This document shows positions 1-11,904 of a stretch of 64,000 nucleotides of DNA, in pieces. The translations under genes and the position numbers were made by a program. Numbering within the stretch: the stretch's first letter is position 1; every line of letters begins with the position of its first letter. Where the stretch lies: contig JACEFZ010026854.1 of the NCBI GenBank assembly GCA_014155875.1, forward strand, positions 710,001 through 774,000. Reading direction: 5' to 3'. This DNA is from Cepaea nemoralis. Its lineage: Eukaryota > Mollusca > Gastropoda > Stylommatophora > Helicidae. The notes under the pieces were generated by a model. That model worked only from the letters and a program-made list of their open reading frames with translations, made no database searches and had not been told where the DNA came from.

Positions 1-800
1 TTGAGAAATGTTAACAAGCCAGAACTCACAGCGGAGAGTAGTGATGGAACTGAAGCCGTACTGCGTGACTGCATCGACTGGAGATTTGAGAAATGTTAAC
101 AAGCCAGAACTCACAGCGGAGAGTAGTGATGGAACACTGAAGCCGTACTGCGTGACTGAATCGACTGGAGATTTGAGAAATGTTAACAAGCCAGAACTCA
201 CAGCGGAGAGTAGTGATGGAACTGAAGCCGTACTGCGTGACTGCATCGACTGGAGATTTGAGAAATGTTAACAAGCCAGAACTCACAGCGGAGAGTAGTG
301 ATGGAACTGAAGCCGTACTGCGTGACTGAATCGACTGGAGATTTGAGAAATGTTAACAAGCCAGAACTCACAGCGGAGAGTAGTGATGGAACTGAAGCCG
401 TACTGCGTGACTGCATCGACTGGAGATTTGAGAAATATTAACAAGCCAGAACTCACAGCGGAGAGTAGTGATGGAACTGAAGCCGTACTGCGTGACTGCA
501 TCGACTGGAGATTTGAGAAATGTTAACAAGCCAGAACTCACAGCGGAGAGTAGTGATGGAACTGAAGCCGTACTGCGTGACTGAATCGACTGGAGATTTG
601 AGAAATGTTAACAAGCCAGAACTCACAGCGGAGAGTAGTAATGGAACTGAAGCCGTACTGCGTGACTGCATCGACTGGAGATTTGAGAAATGTTAACAAG
701 CCAGAACTCACAGCGGAGAGTAGTGATGGAACTGAAGCCGTACTGCGTGACTGCATCGACTGGAGATTTGAGAAATGTTAACAAGCCAGAACTCACAGCG
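1..800. repeat. 85-bp tandem repeat array (about 9.4 copies, cut by the window start)
   Basis: A unit beginning TTGAGAAATGTTAACAAGCC recurs at about 1, 86, 173, 258, 343, 428, 513, 598, 683 and 768. The period is 85 bp except for one 87-bp unit that has a 2-bp insertion near 136. Units are nearly identical; the main variant is GACTGCATC versus GACTGAATC. The last unit breaks off near 800. Reading frames in the array are by-products of the period. The array continues to the left of the window. Confidence 0.95.
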
Positions 801-1179
801 AAGCGATTCAATGCCGTCTACGTGAATAGTGGGACGCTACAGAACTATGCCTAGTTGAGAACCCAGTGTCAGTGGTGAACTCTTTACGCCTGAGTACTAT
901 AAGTAATTGATAACGGTCTATGTGTAGCACTAGCAGAAACAACTAAGGGGATTATGACGCCATTTAACGACAATTAGGACCATCTCTGACAGACCTCTAT
1001 AGCTGACGCCCAGGTATGCAATGTCCTGAAGCAGGGCACGATCTGGCCAGTGTGTGAGCTGATCAGTTGAGGTGTTCTCAATAAATTTGGAGTGATGAAT
1101 GAAGATCCCTTCAGTGTGTTTTCACTGTTGCCATGTTGAGACCCTAGACAATTAAGATAAAGTCCACCAATGGCGTGGT
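801..1179. other. Unassigned sequence
   Basis: I see no recognisable coding, RNA or repeat signature between the end of the 85-bp array and the first LINE fragment. A minus-strand frame runs through most of it, but only its first few residues (next feature) look like a known protein. Confidence 0.5.
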
Positions 1180-1310
1180 AGTAGTCAATGAAGCACAATT
1201 ATAGATTCCTGTTTATTTCAATCATGATTTATGTTAATTTTCTGAAGATCAATTTGTGCCTTTACAGTCTATATATCCACATTGGTCATCTCCGATTTCA
1301 GGCTTTATTG
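1180..1310 (-). pseudogene. LINE A reverse transcriptase fragment, reverse strand
   Basis: The reverse complement encodes a short NLYLCFIDY-like segment, the RT region that precedes the KAFD motif in RTE-like LINEs of this window. The block from about 1200 to 1308 is an inverted, roughly 85 percent identical copy of 1470-1580 (by eye). The homology stops near 1180 at unrelated sequence. Short, frameshifted and non-functional. Confidence 0.6.
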
Positions 1311-1469
1311 TATCTCTTATTTTTCTTTGTATTATTCTCATTTGTATTTTAGTCATATGATTCATTGAACTAAGAGAGCTTCGAACTAAGGATCGCATCG
1401 CATACTTAGTTTTATGAGTTATGAGACTAAAATACTCATGAGAATTGTACAGTGAAGAATGAGAGATAA

Positions 1470-1850
1470 AATAAAGCCAGAAATCGGAGATAAACAGTGT
1501 GAATATTTAGCCTGTACAGGCACAAATTGACCTTCAGAAAATTAACACAAATAATGATTGAAATGAACAGAGATCTATACTTGTGCTTCATTGAGTACAC
1601 TTAGGCATTTGAAAAGATGCAATACGAAGAAATAATTTAATGTTGGAAATTTTAAACATTGATGGTAGCGATCTGAGAATAATAAAAATCAAGTACTGGC
1701 AACAAATAGCAGCCATAAGAATTAGCAACCAATTAGGAACTGCTTAACAACATTAAATATGGTGTTTGACATAGTCGTGTACTGTCACCCGATCTTTCAA
1801 TTTATACAGTGAAATCATAGTGAGAGCAACATGCCCCCTGTCTGAGGCGT
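1470..1850 (+). pseudogene. LINE A reverse transcriptase fragment
   Basis: With frameshifts and stops, the plus strand reads as RT: DLYLCFIEY, then a degraded KAFEKM, LEILNIDGSDLRIIK, a YWQQIA stretch and SFNLYSEIIV. These match the RT core of LINE A copies at 8.8-9.4 kb and 29.6-34.2 kb. No YADD box follows; the sequence switches near 1850 to unrelated DNA. Partial and dead. Confidence 0.7.
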
Positions 1851-1877
1851 CCAAGAAGACTGTCTGTCGGTCCACTC

Positions 1878-2560
1878 ATACGGGAAGGTTTAGCGCACTC
1901 TCCCAGCCTTTACTTTCCTGGATTTAGAGATCAGGACTGCGCATGGCATGTGATCACTCCCAACGTCATTCAAAACAGTCCACTTTATATCAAGGACTGA
2001 TGACTGGGAAACAAGTGCCAAATCAATAGCTGTGTCTGCATCGCCAGGCCTCATTGCCATTCTAGTCGGCCTACCATCATGTATGGAGACTACATCGGAT
2101 TCCACCATGGCCTCCGCAAAGGCAATTCCCTGTCGGTTTTCTCCACTACTGTCCCAATGTCTGTTCCTCGCATTGAGCATTGAAGTCTCCACATATGAGT
2201 AGCCTATCACCCGGTAATTCCTCCTATTTCTTAAGCCAGTCGCAGTGTTCCTTTCTGACAAAACAGTCCACCGTGGCATATACATTTAGATGTTCCAACC
2301 TAAGCCATCAATCTCCATTTGTATACCCTGGATCTCTCTTGCACTGTGATTCTACTGGCGCAAGTCAAGTACCACATGCTTCACTCCTTCCTTCACCAGC
2401 AGACCTTGCCCATGTCTCTTCTGCCCAGGAGGTTTTATATAAGTTGCGTACGCGGGGCAATGGTATTTGTCTGTATTTAGCTCCTGGAGCATGAGGACAT
2501 TAAATCATATATTAGCCGCTCCAATACAGGACCTCTCTGCCTGGCACTATGACAGTTGCC
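1878..2560 (-). pseudogene. Non-LTR retrotransposon endonuclease (EEP) domain fragment, Jockey/R1-like
   Basis: The reverse strand (best frame 2285-1890) contains an apurinic-endonuclease-like C-terminal half. RNRHWDSSGENRQGIAF precedes DTAIDLALVS and GSDHMPCAVLI, the D-x-x and SDH boxes of LINE EEP nucleases. Upstream, about 2520-2290, another frame gives NVLMLQELNTDKY, the LQE catalytic box. Frameshifts separate the halves. It may belong with the RNase H-bearing LINE E seen at 27.5 and 36.2 kb, but nothing in this window joins them. Confidence 0.7.
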
Positions 2561-2704
2561 AGTATCCCACTCTTGCATGGTTGAGACCTAGTCTCTCCAC
2601 TTTTCGGCTTGTTCTCCTTGGCGCCTGCCCTCCTATTTCGATGCCTTCTTCTCACACAATTTCCTCGTCTTATCCACCTCACTCTCTCTTCGCTAGCTTC
2701 TGAC

Positions 2705-2765
2705 GGATGTGCCAAGCGCAGAGCACGTGCTCCGTAGCTCCGGCGACGATTCCAGTATTTAATTG
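2705..2765 (-). repeat. SINE S1-like tail fragment
   Basis: The segment GCACGTGCTCCGTAGCTCC followed by GGCGACGAT resembles the body of the S1 SINE at 12.2 kb and 53.2 kb (GCACGAACTCCGTAGC then GCGACGACC). Only about 45 bp is recognisable. It lies inside a minus-strand frame at 2889-2512 that I therefore do not call a gene. Confidence 0.4.
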
Positions 2766-2939
2766 ATTTCGTAACCAAAGTTTGGATATTGCAGGACATA
2801 ATCGGCCCCCCTTGTAGAGCCTGCCTGCTAGGAAAGGGGCAGGGGATGTCCCTCAGGAGTCCATACGCCTGGCGCCGCCCCACCCGCATACCAGACGTTC
2901 CACGTTCAAGACCAGCTCACCCGTGGCCATTCAGTCCTC

Positions 2940-3498
2940 TACACGTCGGTCCACCTTATACTTGGGGGATTAATTTTTCTATTTTGTCTAAGAGCAAAGA
3001 ATATATCTGTGCATCCTTTGTTTTTCCTTAATCCAAGTTGTGTTTCGCTTAGCTGGGGTTCTATTGTAGTTCGTAAGCTTTCTTTTCTCAAGAAGTGTGC
3101 AACATATTTTACCAATTGACTCAACATGGAAATGCCTCTGTATTGTGTGCAGTCTCTTTTACTGCCTTTATTTTTTTTTCCAAATTCGGATAATTATGGC
3201 GTTTCCCCAGTCTCTAGGTGTCTCTTGTCCTACCCAAACATGGAAATAACCCCTCTATGTTATCATACTGTTTATACTTCTCTTTCTGCTTTATTAGATC
3301 ATTTGGTATTTCGCCTTGTCCCGATGATCTGTTCAATGGTGCTAATCTGATGGCTTCTCCAATTTCTTCTTTCAACATGTCTGGTTCTATTTCTTCGATG
3401 CACTCTGTGTCATGCTTATCGAATCCCTTTGGCATCTGATGGAATGTTGAGAAGTTGTTAGAAGTACTGCGTAAATCTATTTGGAATTTAGTTACCAA
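2940..3498 (-). pseudogene. LINE B reverse transcriptase fragment (inverted part of a LINE B copy)
   Basis: The reverse strand encodes the N-terminal part of an RTE-like RT. IEPDMLKEEIGEAIRLAPLN sits near 3390-3330 and IEPQLSETQLGLRKNKGCTD near 3060-3000. The same motifs occur in order in the complete LINE B at 32.4-32.75 kb. Frames are broken. It abuts a plus-strand LINE B 3' part at 3500, so the copy has an inverted 5' portion. Confidence 0.8.
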
Positions 3499-3499
3499 G

Positions 3500-3834
3500 A
3501 AAGCACTCTAGAATACAATTTTCCTACCAACTCTTTTTTAAGCGACTGCTACCAAAGCCGTATTTGGACAATGACAGAAAAATAGAAAATCCAAATCACA
3601 ACAACAGAAATGAGATTACTGAGAAGAATACTCAATATATGTAGCGTTATATTTTTATTTGAAGACAGCAAGTCAGATGGAAACAGAGGAAGAGGCTGAC
3701 CACGTAAGCGTTGGACGGAGGGAATAACAGAATCCACGGAATGTCGATATACGAAGCCCATAACCGGGCACTCTCACGAAGTTTATACTTCACCTCGACA
3801 CCGCAAGGTATAAGAGGAACATGATAAGATAGGA
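3500..3834 (+). pseudogene. LINE B 3' end (C-terminal region and 3' UTR)
   Basis: The plus strand aligns to 33.46-33.90 kb. It runs from a KALYNxIFLPTL-like segment through TTEMRLLRRILN to the conserved 3' terminus (TTTATACTTCACCTCGACAC, then GGAACATGATAAGATAGG). A deletion removes the KWFGH region, and frames are shifted. The terminus is immediately followed by a second LINE B 3' end. Confidence 0.8.
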
Positions 3835-4065
3835 AGTCAAATGGTTTGGCCATATAACTAGGTTACCAACTAACAGTATACCACAACAAGCAATAAATGT
3901 ACAGACCACGTGGAAGCAGAGGAAGAGGTGGCCAACGTAAATGATGGACTAAAGGAATAACAGAGTCCATGGGATTCTCGATACATGAAGCCCATAAACG
4001 GGCATTTTTCCTGTGTGTATACTTCACCTCGACACCGCAAGGTTCAAGAGGAACAAGATGAGATG
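3835..4065 (+). pseudogene. Second, stacked LINE B 3' end
   Basis: Directly after the preceding LINE B terminus the sequence restarts at the KWFGH-coding region (AAGTCAAATGGTTTGGCC). It then runs through the GRGxRxRW stretch to the same 3' terminus and a GATGAGATG tail near 4060. The two 3' ends are head to tail with no spacer, from a second insertion into the tail or a local duplication. Confidence 0.8.
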
Positions 4066-4880
4066 TGATGTTATTGTTAGTCAGTCATTTTGTAAGCTGA
4101 ACCATCCTGTTCTACATTACCTAAGCAAACCTCAGGTCCTGTATGACATCACACTTATGTTGGACAACAGGATGTCTTCATCCGACATACAGGACTTCAC
4201 GCTGGAGTTCACAGCCAGCGAAAACAAGCAAGCAAGCATCTAAGCGTAAATAATATATCAATATTCACTCACTGGAAGAATGTTGCACGATTACCAGCAC
4301 TATAAGAACTGATAATCTTCGAAGCATCTTGGTTTTTGTCGTCATCTGTAAACATACAAACAAGATAGCATGCACTGGAATTTTTAACATACATAACACC
4401 CTTTATATTGACCCGAAAACAGGATGTATGCGGGTAAGGTTTATCTTCGCACTTAATATAAACGATGTCAACATCTGTGCACAAACTAGATTATAATTTC
4501 ATAAAATGGTTCTCTAGCTCACTTGGTATTTACTTTTTCGATGCAGGAAATAGTCCGTGTTCTGTTCTGTTCCGATAGTGGCGAATATATATGAGTAAGA
4601 AATAGACGCAGAATAAATTTCATATCGATATGCTCTGGACAAGTATATATTTCACTATTCAACAGGAAAATTAACCTTTCCTAGTCCAACTACAAGACTA
4701 ATTCCTAGAAAATCTATGAGAATTGCTGTCTGTGCTCAACAATTAGAAAGTTACTGTTATTTGGCCAAGAAGTTTGATTAAAAATATCATTTTCGTCGCC
4801 ATCATTATAATCATCATCAACATCATCGACATTATCATTGACATTATCATCTTAATCAGAAGGATGCTGAATTCATCATG
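4066..4880. other. Unassigned sequence with an ATC-rich stretch
   Basis: No recognised repeat to about 4780. A short plus-strand frame (to 4243) ends in HPVLHYLSKPQVLYD and could be chance. From about 4790 to 4860 there is an imperfect ATC/ATT microsatellite. Nothing else is supported. Confidence 0.4.
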
Positions 4881-5215
4881 CCACTCAGTTTCTGATGTTT
4901 ATATTCTATTCAGCCAGGGTAAGGGAGGCCCAATATCCTTCTTTTATAATGATTTCTGGAATGTCCAGTTCTCTTTCACCCTCGTTAATGTCCCAACCAT
5001 GTCATGCTGCTAAACTATCAAGGTATGTATTCCTTTGTCTTCCTCTTGCTCTCTTTCCTTCAAGCTTGCTAGTTGTCACTAAATTTGCAAGTCTCTTTCT
5101 CCCCATAACATGTCCAAAGAATCTTGACTGTATACGTCTAATTTCTCCAATCAATATCCGTTTTCAGTTTGTCTCTTGAAGCACTGTCTCATTTGATATT
5201 CTGTCCGTCCATGAT
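4880..5215 (-). pseudogene. LINE C C-terminal/3' fragment
   Basis: On the reverse strand the segment translates, with stops, to a MDGQNI start, then an RRRQSKxFGHVMRR-like stretch and KLEGKRARGRQRKTYLDSL. This is the C-terminal tail conserved in LINE C copies at 5.4-5.7, 17.1-17.4 and 47.0-47.4 kb. It lies about 120 bp from the 3' end of the longer LINE C copy beginning at 5335, same orientation. Confidence 0.75.
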
Positions 5216-5334
5216 AACAACCGACCAATGACAATTGACCAGGACAAAGGGGAGGTTTTTCTTGCAGGATTTCTAAAACATGGTATTCAGCAGGACATGG
5301 CTATTAGGGATACTGTCAGAGAAGCCTTGTCACA

Positions 5335-8330
5335 TCCATCCATCCATCATGTGCCATGCCGATAAGCGTGGGCGGTCATGTTTTGCCATCTCACTCGATC
5401 ACCAGAGTCATTGATCAACTCCGTGTTCCTGTCTCGACCATGCCACGTAGTCATGTCATCTAGGTATTTACTTCTCGGTCTTCGCCTTGATCTCTTCCCT
5501 TAGATCTTGCAAGTTGTCACCAAGTTCTCCAAGTCATTTCTTCTCTTACCATGCCCACAACATTTAGATTGTCTACGTCTAATAACTCTAATCCGTTTAC
5601 GATCTTCATGTGTTCCTTGAAGGACTTGCTCATTGGTGTTCTGTCTATCCATGGTATTCTTTGCATTTTCCTCAGAAACCACATTTCCACAGCCATCAGA
5701 TGTTTTTCACCTTGACTGCTCATTTTCCACGATTTACATCCATATAAAAGTAAAGGTTCTATGTAGCACTTCCACACTCTTTTTCTCGTTTCAATTGATA
5801 TCTTTGTATTGTTCAGTATGTTTTTCATCTTGCAAAAGGCTACCTTCGCAATGGCAATTCTTGTTCTAATCTCTTCATGGCATCTCCTTTCAGATGTTAT
5901 GACTGTGCTGAGATAACAGTATCGATTCACTTGCATAAGAATGATACCCATTTACTCGTATATCACATTGTGGTATTTCCTTCTTCCCAGTGACGACCAT
6001 AATCTGTGTCTTCTTACTATGTAATTCTAATCCTATTTGTTCACTGTGTGAACCGTATTTATTAAATGTTGCAGGTCCTATTCATTGTCTGCAATCAAGA
6101 CTGTATCATCTGTATATCTAATGTTATTGATATATCGTCTCCCATGTTGATTCCTTCCATATCTTCTATATTTATGAAAATATTTTCACTGTACAGGGAA
6201 AGAAAGATCCGGAGACATTATACATCCCTGTCTCACGCCTCTTTTAATTGGCTGATATTGACCTACATCATTATCAATTCTGATGGCAGCTTGTTGTTTC
6301 CAATATAGGTGTTTTACAAGTCTAAGGTCTTTTCAATGAATTTGTAGATCTCCAATCATCCGTATCATGTCGACATGTCTTACTTTATCGAAAGCCTTTA
6401 TGTAGTCAATAAAGCAAAGATATAGATCTTTGTTTACTTCTATGGAACATTCAATTACTGTTCTCAGTATTAAATTTAAATTAAGTTGCATGTCCCTTCA
6501 CAGGACGTAGCAGTCAACCCTAGCATTTTCGCTGTTCGTGATTCCTGGGCAAATTTTACGTTCAGTAGTTTGCCATTGCTTTCTGAACGACCAGCTCCTC
6601 TTAAACCTTTTTCGAAATAATCCAGCACCGCTGTGTTTCAAACCCGGGTATACGGGCTTACAAACCGCGTTCGCAAGCCCTTAGCCACAGAGACCGGTAT
6701 ACACACCGAATTTATTTACAGTAACCTTGCCATCTACAAACCCACATGGTTCTTCTCCTATTTCGGGTTGTATTTTCTTCATAACTCTTTGCATGATAAT
6801 TCTCAGTAAAATCTTCATGATGTGGCTCATTATACTAATTGTTCGATGCTGCTCTCATTCCAAGGCTCCTGATTTTTTCGGGACTGCAATAAATATAGAA
6901 TTACATAATTCAGGAGGTATATCTCCAGTATCGTATATTGCGTTCAGCAGTCTGGTGACTTGGTCTATTCCATATTCTTCTATGGCATTTATCATTTCAA
7001 TTGTGATGTTATCTGTACCTGGGGTCTTGTCAGTTTTCATATGATTAAAAGCATTCTGAACTTCCATCTTCAAAATTGATGGTCCTTCATTATTATTCCG
7101 ATGATCATATTGTTCTTCTGTTGTACCATCATAAAGGTCTTTCACATAATCTGACCACGCATGTAAAATCTGATCTTTTTCTATTATAATTTGCCATCTT
7201 TAGTTTTTAGGCAAACCGTTGATGTGTGTGTGCTTTTGTTAGTGACTTCATTAATTCTTTTGTGCATTAATTTGGTACTCCGGGTGTTGTGTTGGTTTTC
7301 AATTTCCTTGCAATTTTCCTGAAGCCATGTTTCTTTTGCCTCTTTGCATAGCTTCCTAATTTTTCTGTGAATCTCTTCATATTTATCGTTGTTATTTTTG
7401 TTATTTCTTCTTATTTCCATGGGTTTTAAGATGTCTTCCGTCATCCATTTCTTGCGTACTATTCTGTTTATTTTTGGGATGGTTGTTTCTGAAACTTGGT
7501 TGACTGATTTCATTAATATTTCCCATTGGTCACGGACTTCTTGAAATACTATTTCCATATCGGACAATGCATATAATCTGTTCTTTACTTCTACGTTGAA
7601 TTTACCTTTTATCTCCTCACTCTTCAGTGCCTGTAAATCACATTTTGTGTTTCTTGGTGTATATTTAACATTCTTTAATTTTATATGTAACTTGCTTAAA
7701 CTCAATCTATGGTTACTGTAGCAGTCTGCGCTTGGTATAGATTTTGCAACTTTTAAGGCATTTCGAAATCTTCTGTTGATGAGAATATAATCAATCTGAT
7801 TTCTGATCTTATGATCAGGTCTCCTCCATATCCATAATCTCCTTGGGTGCTGTTGACATCAGGTGTTTCCAATAATCACATCATGCTCTTTTGCCCACTG
7901 TACAAGACTGCAGCCTATTTCATTCTGTTCCCCTAGTCCATGCTTGTCTACTATGCATCCGTCCTGTTGATTTCCAACTTTGGCATTTAAGTCACCCATT
8001 ATGCTATTTACTTCAGAACCCTTGCATTTCTTTAAGGCTTTTTCTAAATCATTATAAAATTCATCAATTCTGACATCACTACTGTCTGCTGTTGGTGCAT
8101 AAACTTGAAAGACGTTGACATCAACAGGTTTTCAGCTTCACTTCACCAGTAACACTCTGTCTGATAGTCTAATATACTTTGATCGATTTTGTTCTCTCTG
8201 AATCCATTATAATTGCTACTCCTCGCTGTTGTTTCTCTCCACCAGTATAGATTATTCTATATTCCTCAGAATGTATAATGTCACGCATATGGAAAAGCAA
8301 AGATCAAATTATTATGCCATCTGGGGCACT
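5335..8330 (-). pseudogene. LINE C, near full-length RTE-like retrotransposon (endonuclease + RT), inactive
   Basis: Read on the reverse strand, an EEP endonuclease lies at about 8330-7720 (GVAIIMDSERTKSIKVY; MGDLNAKVGNQQDG, the GDxN box). A linker follows at 7700-7190 (KKWMTEDILKPMEIR). RT runs from 7145 (AFNHMKTDKTPGTDN) through IPPELCNSIFIAVPKKSGA. The catalytic box at 6105-6116 reads YTDD instead of YADD. The C-terminus at 5951-5500 has VNRYCYLSTVITSERRC and RRRQSKCCGHGKRRN. The 3' end carries CATC-type repeats (ATGG/GATG in sense). About 3 kb, the expected size for a single-ORF RTE element. A SINE interrupts it at 6480-6715; stops and frameshifts are numerous. Confidence 0.85.
6480..6715 (-). 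repeat. tRNA-derived SINE (S2) inside LINE C
   Basis: LINE C homology stops near 6478 and resumes near 6715. In between, the reverse strand starts with a tRNA-like head. Its A-box-like TGGCTAAGGGCTTGCG and B-box-like GGGTTTGAAACAC lie at about 6640-6705. The S2 body follows (AGAAAGCAATGGCAAACTAC, seen in reverse at 6560-6590). The same body occurs at 40.5, 48.6, 52.9 and 55.9 kb. Target duplication is unclear. Confidence 0.7.
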
Positions 8331-8800
8331 GGAACGTCAACTGTTCCTCCCCTAGACGCTTGACGGCAAAAGTGGAAAATGATAATGATGATGATGATGA
8401 CTGATATCCACTGCAATAGACTGTTTAGTAGCAATTTGCTAATTAACTCCGTCACACACATAAAGGCATTTTGGGCATACAGTGCTAGACTCCACATGTA
8501 TCGCGGACTAGCCCTCCAAGCATGTTCTCGGCGGTATCACTCTGGCCGTCTTCACTTTGGAACACATAGCCAGCTACCCGTTTGAAGTTGGGTCTAGCTG
8601 GGAGTCGACGTCAATGTTTAAAATTCTGCCTTTATGTGAGTTCGGACGAATGATCTCTGGACCCGTAGATAAGCGCGCTGGAAAAAAAGGGGGAGGGGGA
8701 GGGGGGTATAGCCACTACACTATAGCAGTTCCTTGCTTTTCAGTAGTGGATTATTTCAAATGTTTACATGTGGATGTTTACAATCGATGAACAGCGCTAT
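8331..8800. other. Unassigned sequence
   Basis: Contains a short ATGATGATG-rich stretch at 8378-8400, possibly the tail of another LINE, and a G-rich run at 8690-8706. Otherwise nothing I recognise. Confidence 0.4.
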
Positions 8801-9440
8801 AGTGATGCGACAAAATGATATAGTCAACAGATCAGATTGACGGAATATCTAAAAGAGCTGTATGATGAAAGGTGACTGGATATAAATATTTGAAACAAAG
8901 GTGAGGGTCAACCAATACATGCTGCGGAAGTTGAAGATGCACTACATCGAATGAAGAAAGGAAAGGCACCAGCTCCAGACAACGTTACTTTGGAGGACAT
9001 TGAGGCTCTATGTGATTTTGGAATCGAAATGTTGGCATAATTTCTAAATGACATCTAAACTAGTGGACACATTCCTAGTGATATATTAAAATCCAGATGT
9101 ATAGTTCTGTCAAAGAAACTAGCGGAGCATCGCACATTAAGTCTTATGAGTCGCATGTACAAAGCTGTTACTCAGAATAACAATAAAAAGAGTAAGAAAC
9201 AAGATTAAACCAGACATTAGTAATAAATAGTGGGAATGTGTGAATGGAAAGGGCACAAACACCCCTATAGAGATATAGAAGTAAAAGCAGATCTGTATTT
9301 ATTCTTCATAGACTACATAAAAGCATTTGAAAATGTGAAACATGACGAAATAATAAAATCACTAAGGCAACTAAGCATTGACGGCACAAATCTGTGAATA
9401 ATAAAGAACATATATTGGCAGCAAATAGCAACTTATCACA
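8800..9440 (+). pseudogene. LINE A reverse transcriptase fragment
   Basis: The plus strand reads, across many frame breaks, as RT: VEDALHRMKKGKAPAPDNVT, IPSDILKSRCIVLSKK, then DLYLFFIDYIKAFENVKHDE at about 9290-9345 and LRQLSIDGTNL. These correspond to RT motifs before the YADD box. Homology ends near 9440. No intact reading frame. Confidence 0.75.
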
Positions 9441-9464
9441 ATCTTCAGCAAAAGGCCGTTAACG

Positions 9465-9680
9465 TTGTGTGGCCACGTTATGAGAAGACAAAAACTGGAG
9501 CATGCTCTGACAACGGAAAAATATGCGGAAACAGAGATAGAGAAAGACAGCTTGAGAAGATTCTTGTCAGTCTTGTGCCATGGCGTGGAAGGGAGTCAAC
9601 ATACGAATTGACGTCGGAGATCATAATTTGTGGAAGGCATGATCGCCCACGCCAGCCCACAAGGCACTAGAAGATGATAT
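9465..9680 (+). pseudogene. RTE-like LINE C-terminal/3' fragment
   Basis: The frame at 9467-9670 contains KTGACSDNGKICGNRDRERQ and ILVSLVPWRGRESTYELTS, ending in RHDRPRQPTRH. This fits the basic C-terminal tail of the LINE A/C group (GKRxRGRQRxKxLDSL, then an HAxxQGT-like end). A GATGAT-like tail follows near 9675. Family A versus C is not resolved. Confidence 0.6.
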
Positions 9681-10617
<937 letters not shown>

Positions 10618-10665
10618 AATGCGCCTGCCCTGCTGTCAGTAGGGTTAGGGTCGGCTAGTCATTCT

Positions 10666-10697
<32 letters not shown>

Positions 10698-11067
10698 GGA
10701 AGGGTTGAAAAGCGAACACTAGTAGCCAGGCGAGGACCCATTGACTACACAAGTCAACCACACGACCCTATAATCTAGAACAGGAAAACATGACCGCGAG
10801 GTCATGGTCGAAAGAGCTCTGACAAGATAATGGGGGCGGACTCCCCTTAGTCAGAAGTTCTTGCCCTTACAAGCCGGCACGGGAGTTTTTCTACTGTTAA
10901 AAGGAAACGAATGAAGCATTCTCGGAAGGGACAAATGGAAACAGACCTGGCAACATCAAGACAGAGTATCGATTCAAACGAAAAAAAACCACACTGAACA
11001 TCTGGGGATTAAACAGTAAAGAAGAAGAACTCATAGAAACAAAGGAAAAGAGGAAAACTTGTACTAT
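10618..11067 (+). pseudogene. LINE B copy 2, 5' UTR and start of the ORF
   Basis: Begins with the same sequence as the start of the complete LINE B at 30.65 kb (GCGCCTGCCCTG, then AGGGTTAGGGTCGGCTAG). It continues with ACCGCGAGGTCATGG and a GGACTCCCCTTAGTCAGA segment. A 28-base G run interrupts it at 10669-10697. Near 10985-11067 it reads NIWGLNSKEEELIETKEKRK, the start of the endonuclease domain. A Tc1-like transposon then cuts it; the endonuclease resumes at 14212. Confidence 0.85.
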
Positions 11068-11292
11068 AGTCTGTTTTTTTTTTTTTTTTGCCCCAATATA
11101 AACATCCATATCTCAATAACCAACTGAGGGAAAATTATGAGATTTAGTATATAACCTTATCATTATGTCCACCCAACAAAAAAAATTTTGTTCTGGAGAT
11201 TTTACAGCAGATTTCAAAGTTTGTTTATATGCGGTATATAATTTACGGGTCTGAGATGAAATTCATAATTTTAAATGTATTACAGCGTAGCC

Positions 11293-11682
11293 TGGTTTCT
11301 GTTAGCGCCGAACGTTGGGCGGCGCTTACCAAACCCGACACCCCACATTGTGCCAACGGCTTCGGGCGGAAGAGCGCAATTGGGAGGGTACAAGCCTTAC
11401 CCTAGTGCGAGGAAATGCAACCTAAAGACAAAATTGTCATGGCAGGGCAGACCAGGCCCTAAGCCTTGGTTGGCGACTGGTCTAGGATCGAAGCTCCGAC
11501 AGGCGGACAGTTAGAGCATTGCTTTGCTGATCCGGCAGCTTCTGCAGCTTGTCTTGTTCCAGATGTAGGGGTGTTACCTTTCCTCTGGAGTGAACTAGGC
11601 AGGCCGAGAGAGGGATCATGCTGCATGGGCAACACATGATCTCTATATTTCAGCCCAGGCTTTGTGCTATGGAGAGGCAATA
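11293..11682 (+). mobile_element. 390-bp insertion (R390) with 11-bp target-site duplication
   Basis: Flanked by ACAGCGTAGCC at 11282-11292 and 11683-11693. The paralogous Tc1-like copy near 42640 lacks the segment and so represents the empty site. A second R390 copy, inverted, lies at 39500-39895 and matches end to end (TTTCTGTTAGCGCCGAACG to CACAAAGCCTGGGC on the other strand). No protein I recognise; short frames are not convincing. Confidence 0.8.
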
Positions 11683-11904
11683 ACAGCGTAGCCAGACAAT
11701 CAGCGCTCAATGTTGAATATTGTACGTTTTTTCACGGGATTGGCCTTATGCCAACTCCCCGCGTTGTTTAAACTAGGACTGTTCATTCAGAGGTGTCTCA
11801 AAATGTGGGTTATTTAATGAAACCTGATTAATATGTTTTTTTTTTTTAAATCTTACCACTTATCGCTAACATTGAAATGTGTGAATATTTTTCAATGGGA
11901 TTGA

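Noticed and set aside
2512..2889. 125-residue Arg-rich minus-strand frame as a gag-like LINE ORF1
   Set aside because: Its centre is S1 SINE-like sequence and I see no zinc knuckles or other ORF1 motif.
4013..4243. 76-residue frame as a possible host exon
   Set aside because: Starts inside the LINE B 3' end; the remainder matches no family I recognise and shows no clear splice signals.
11459..11710. Small conserved frame shared by both R390 copies
   Set aside because: Conservation equals that of the surrounding non-coding R390 sequence, and no family is recognisable.
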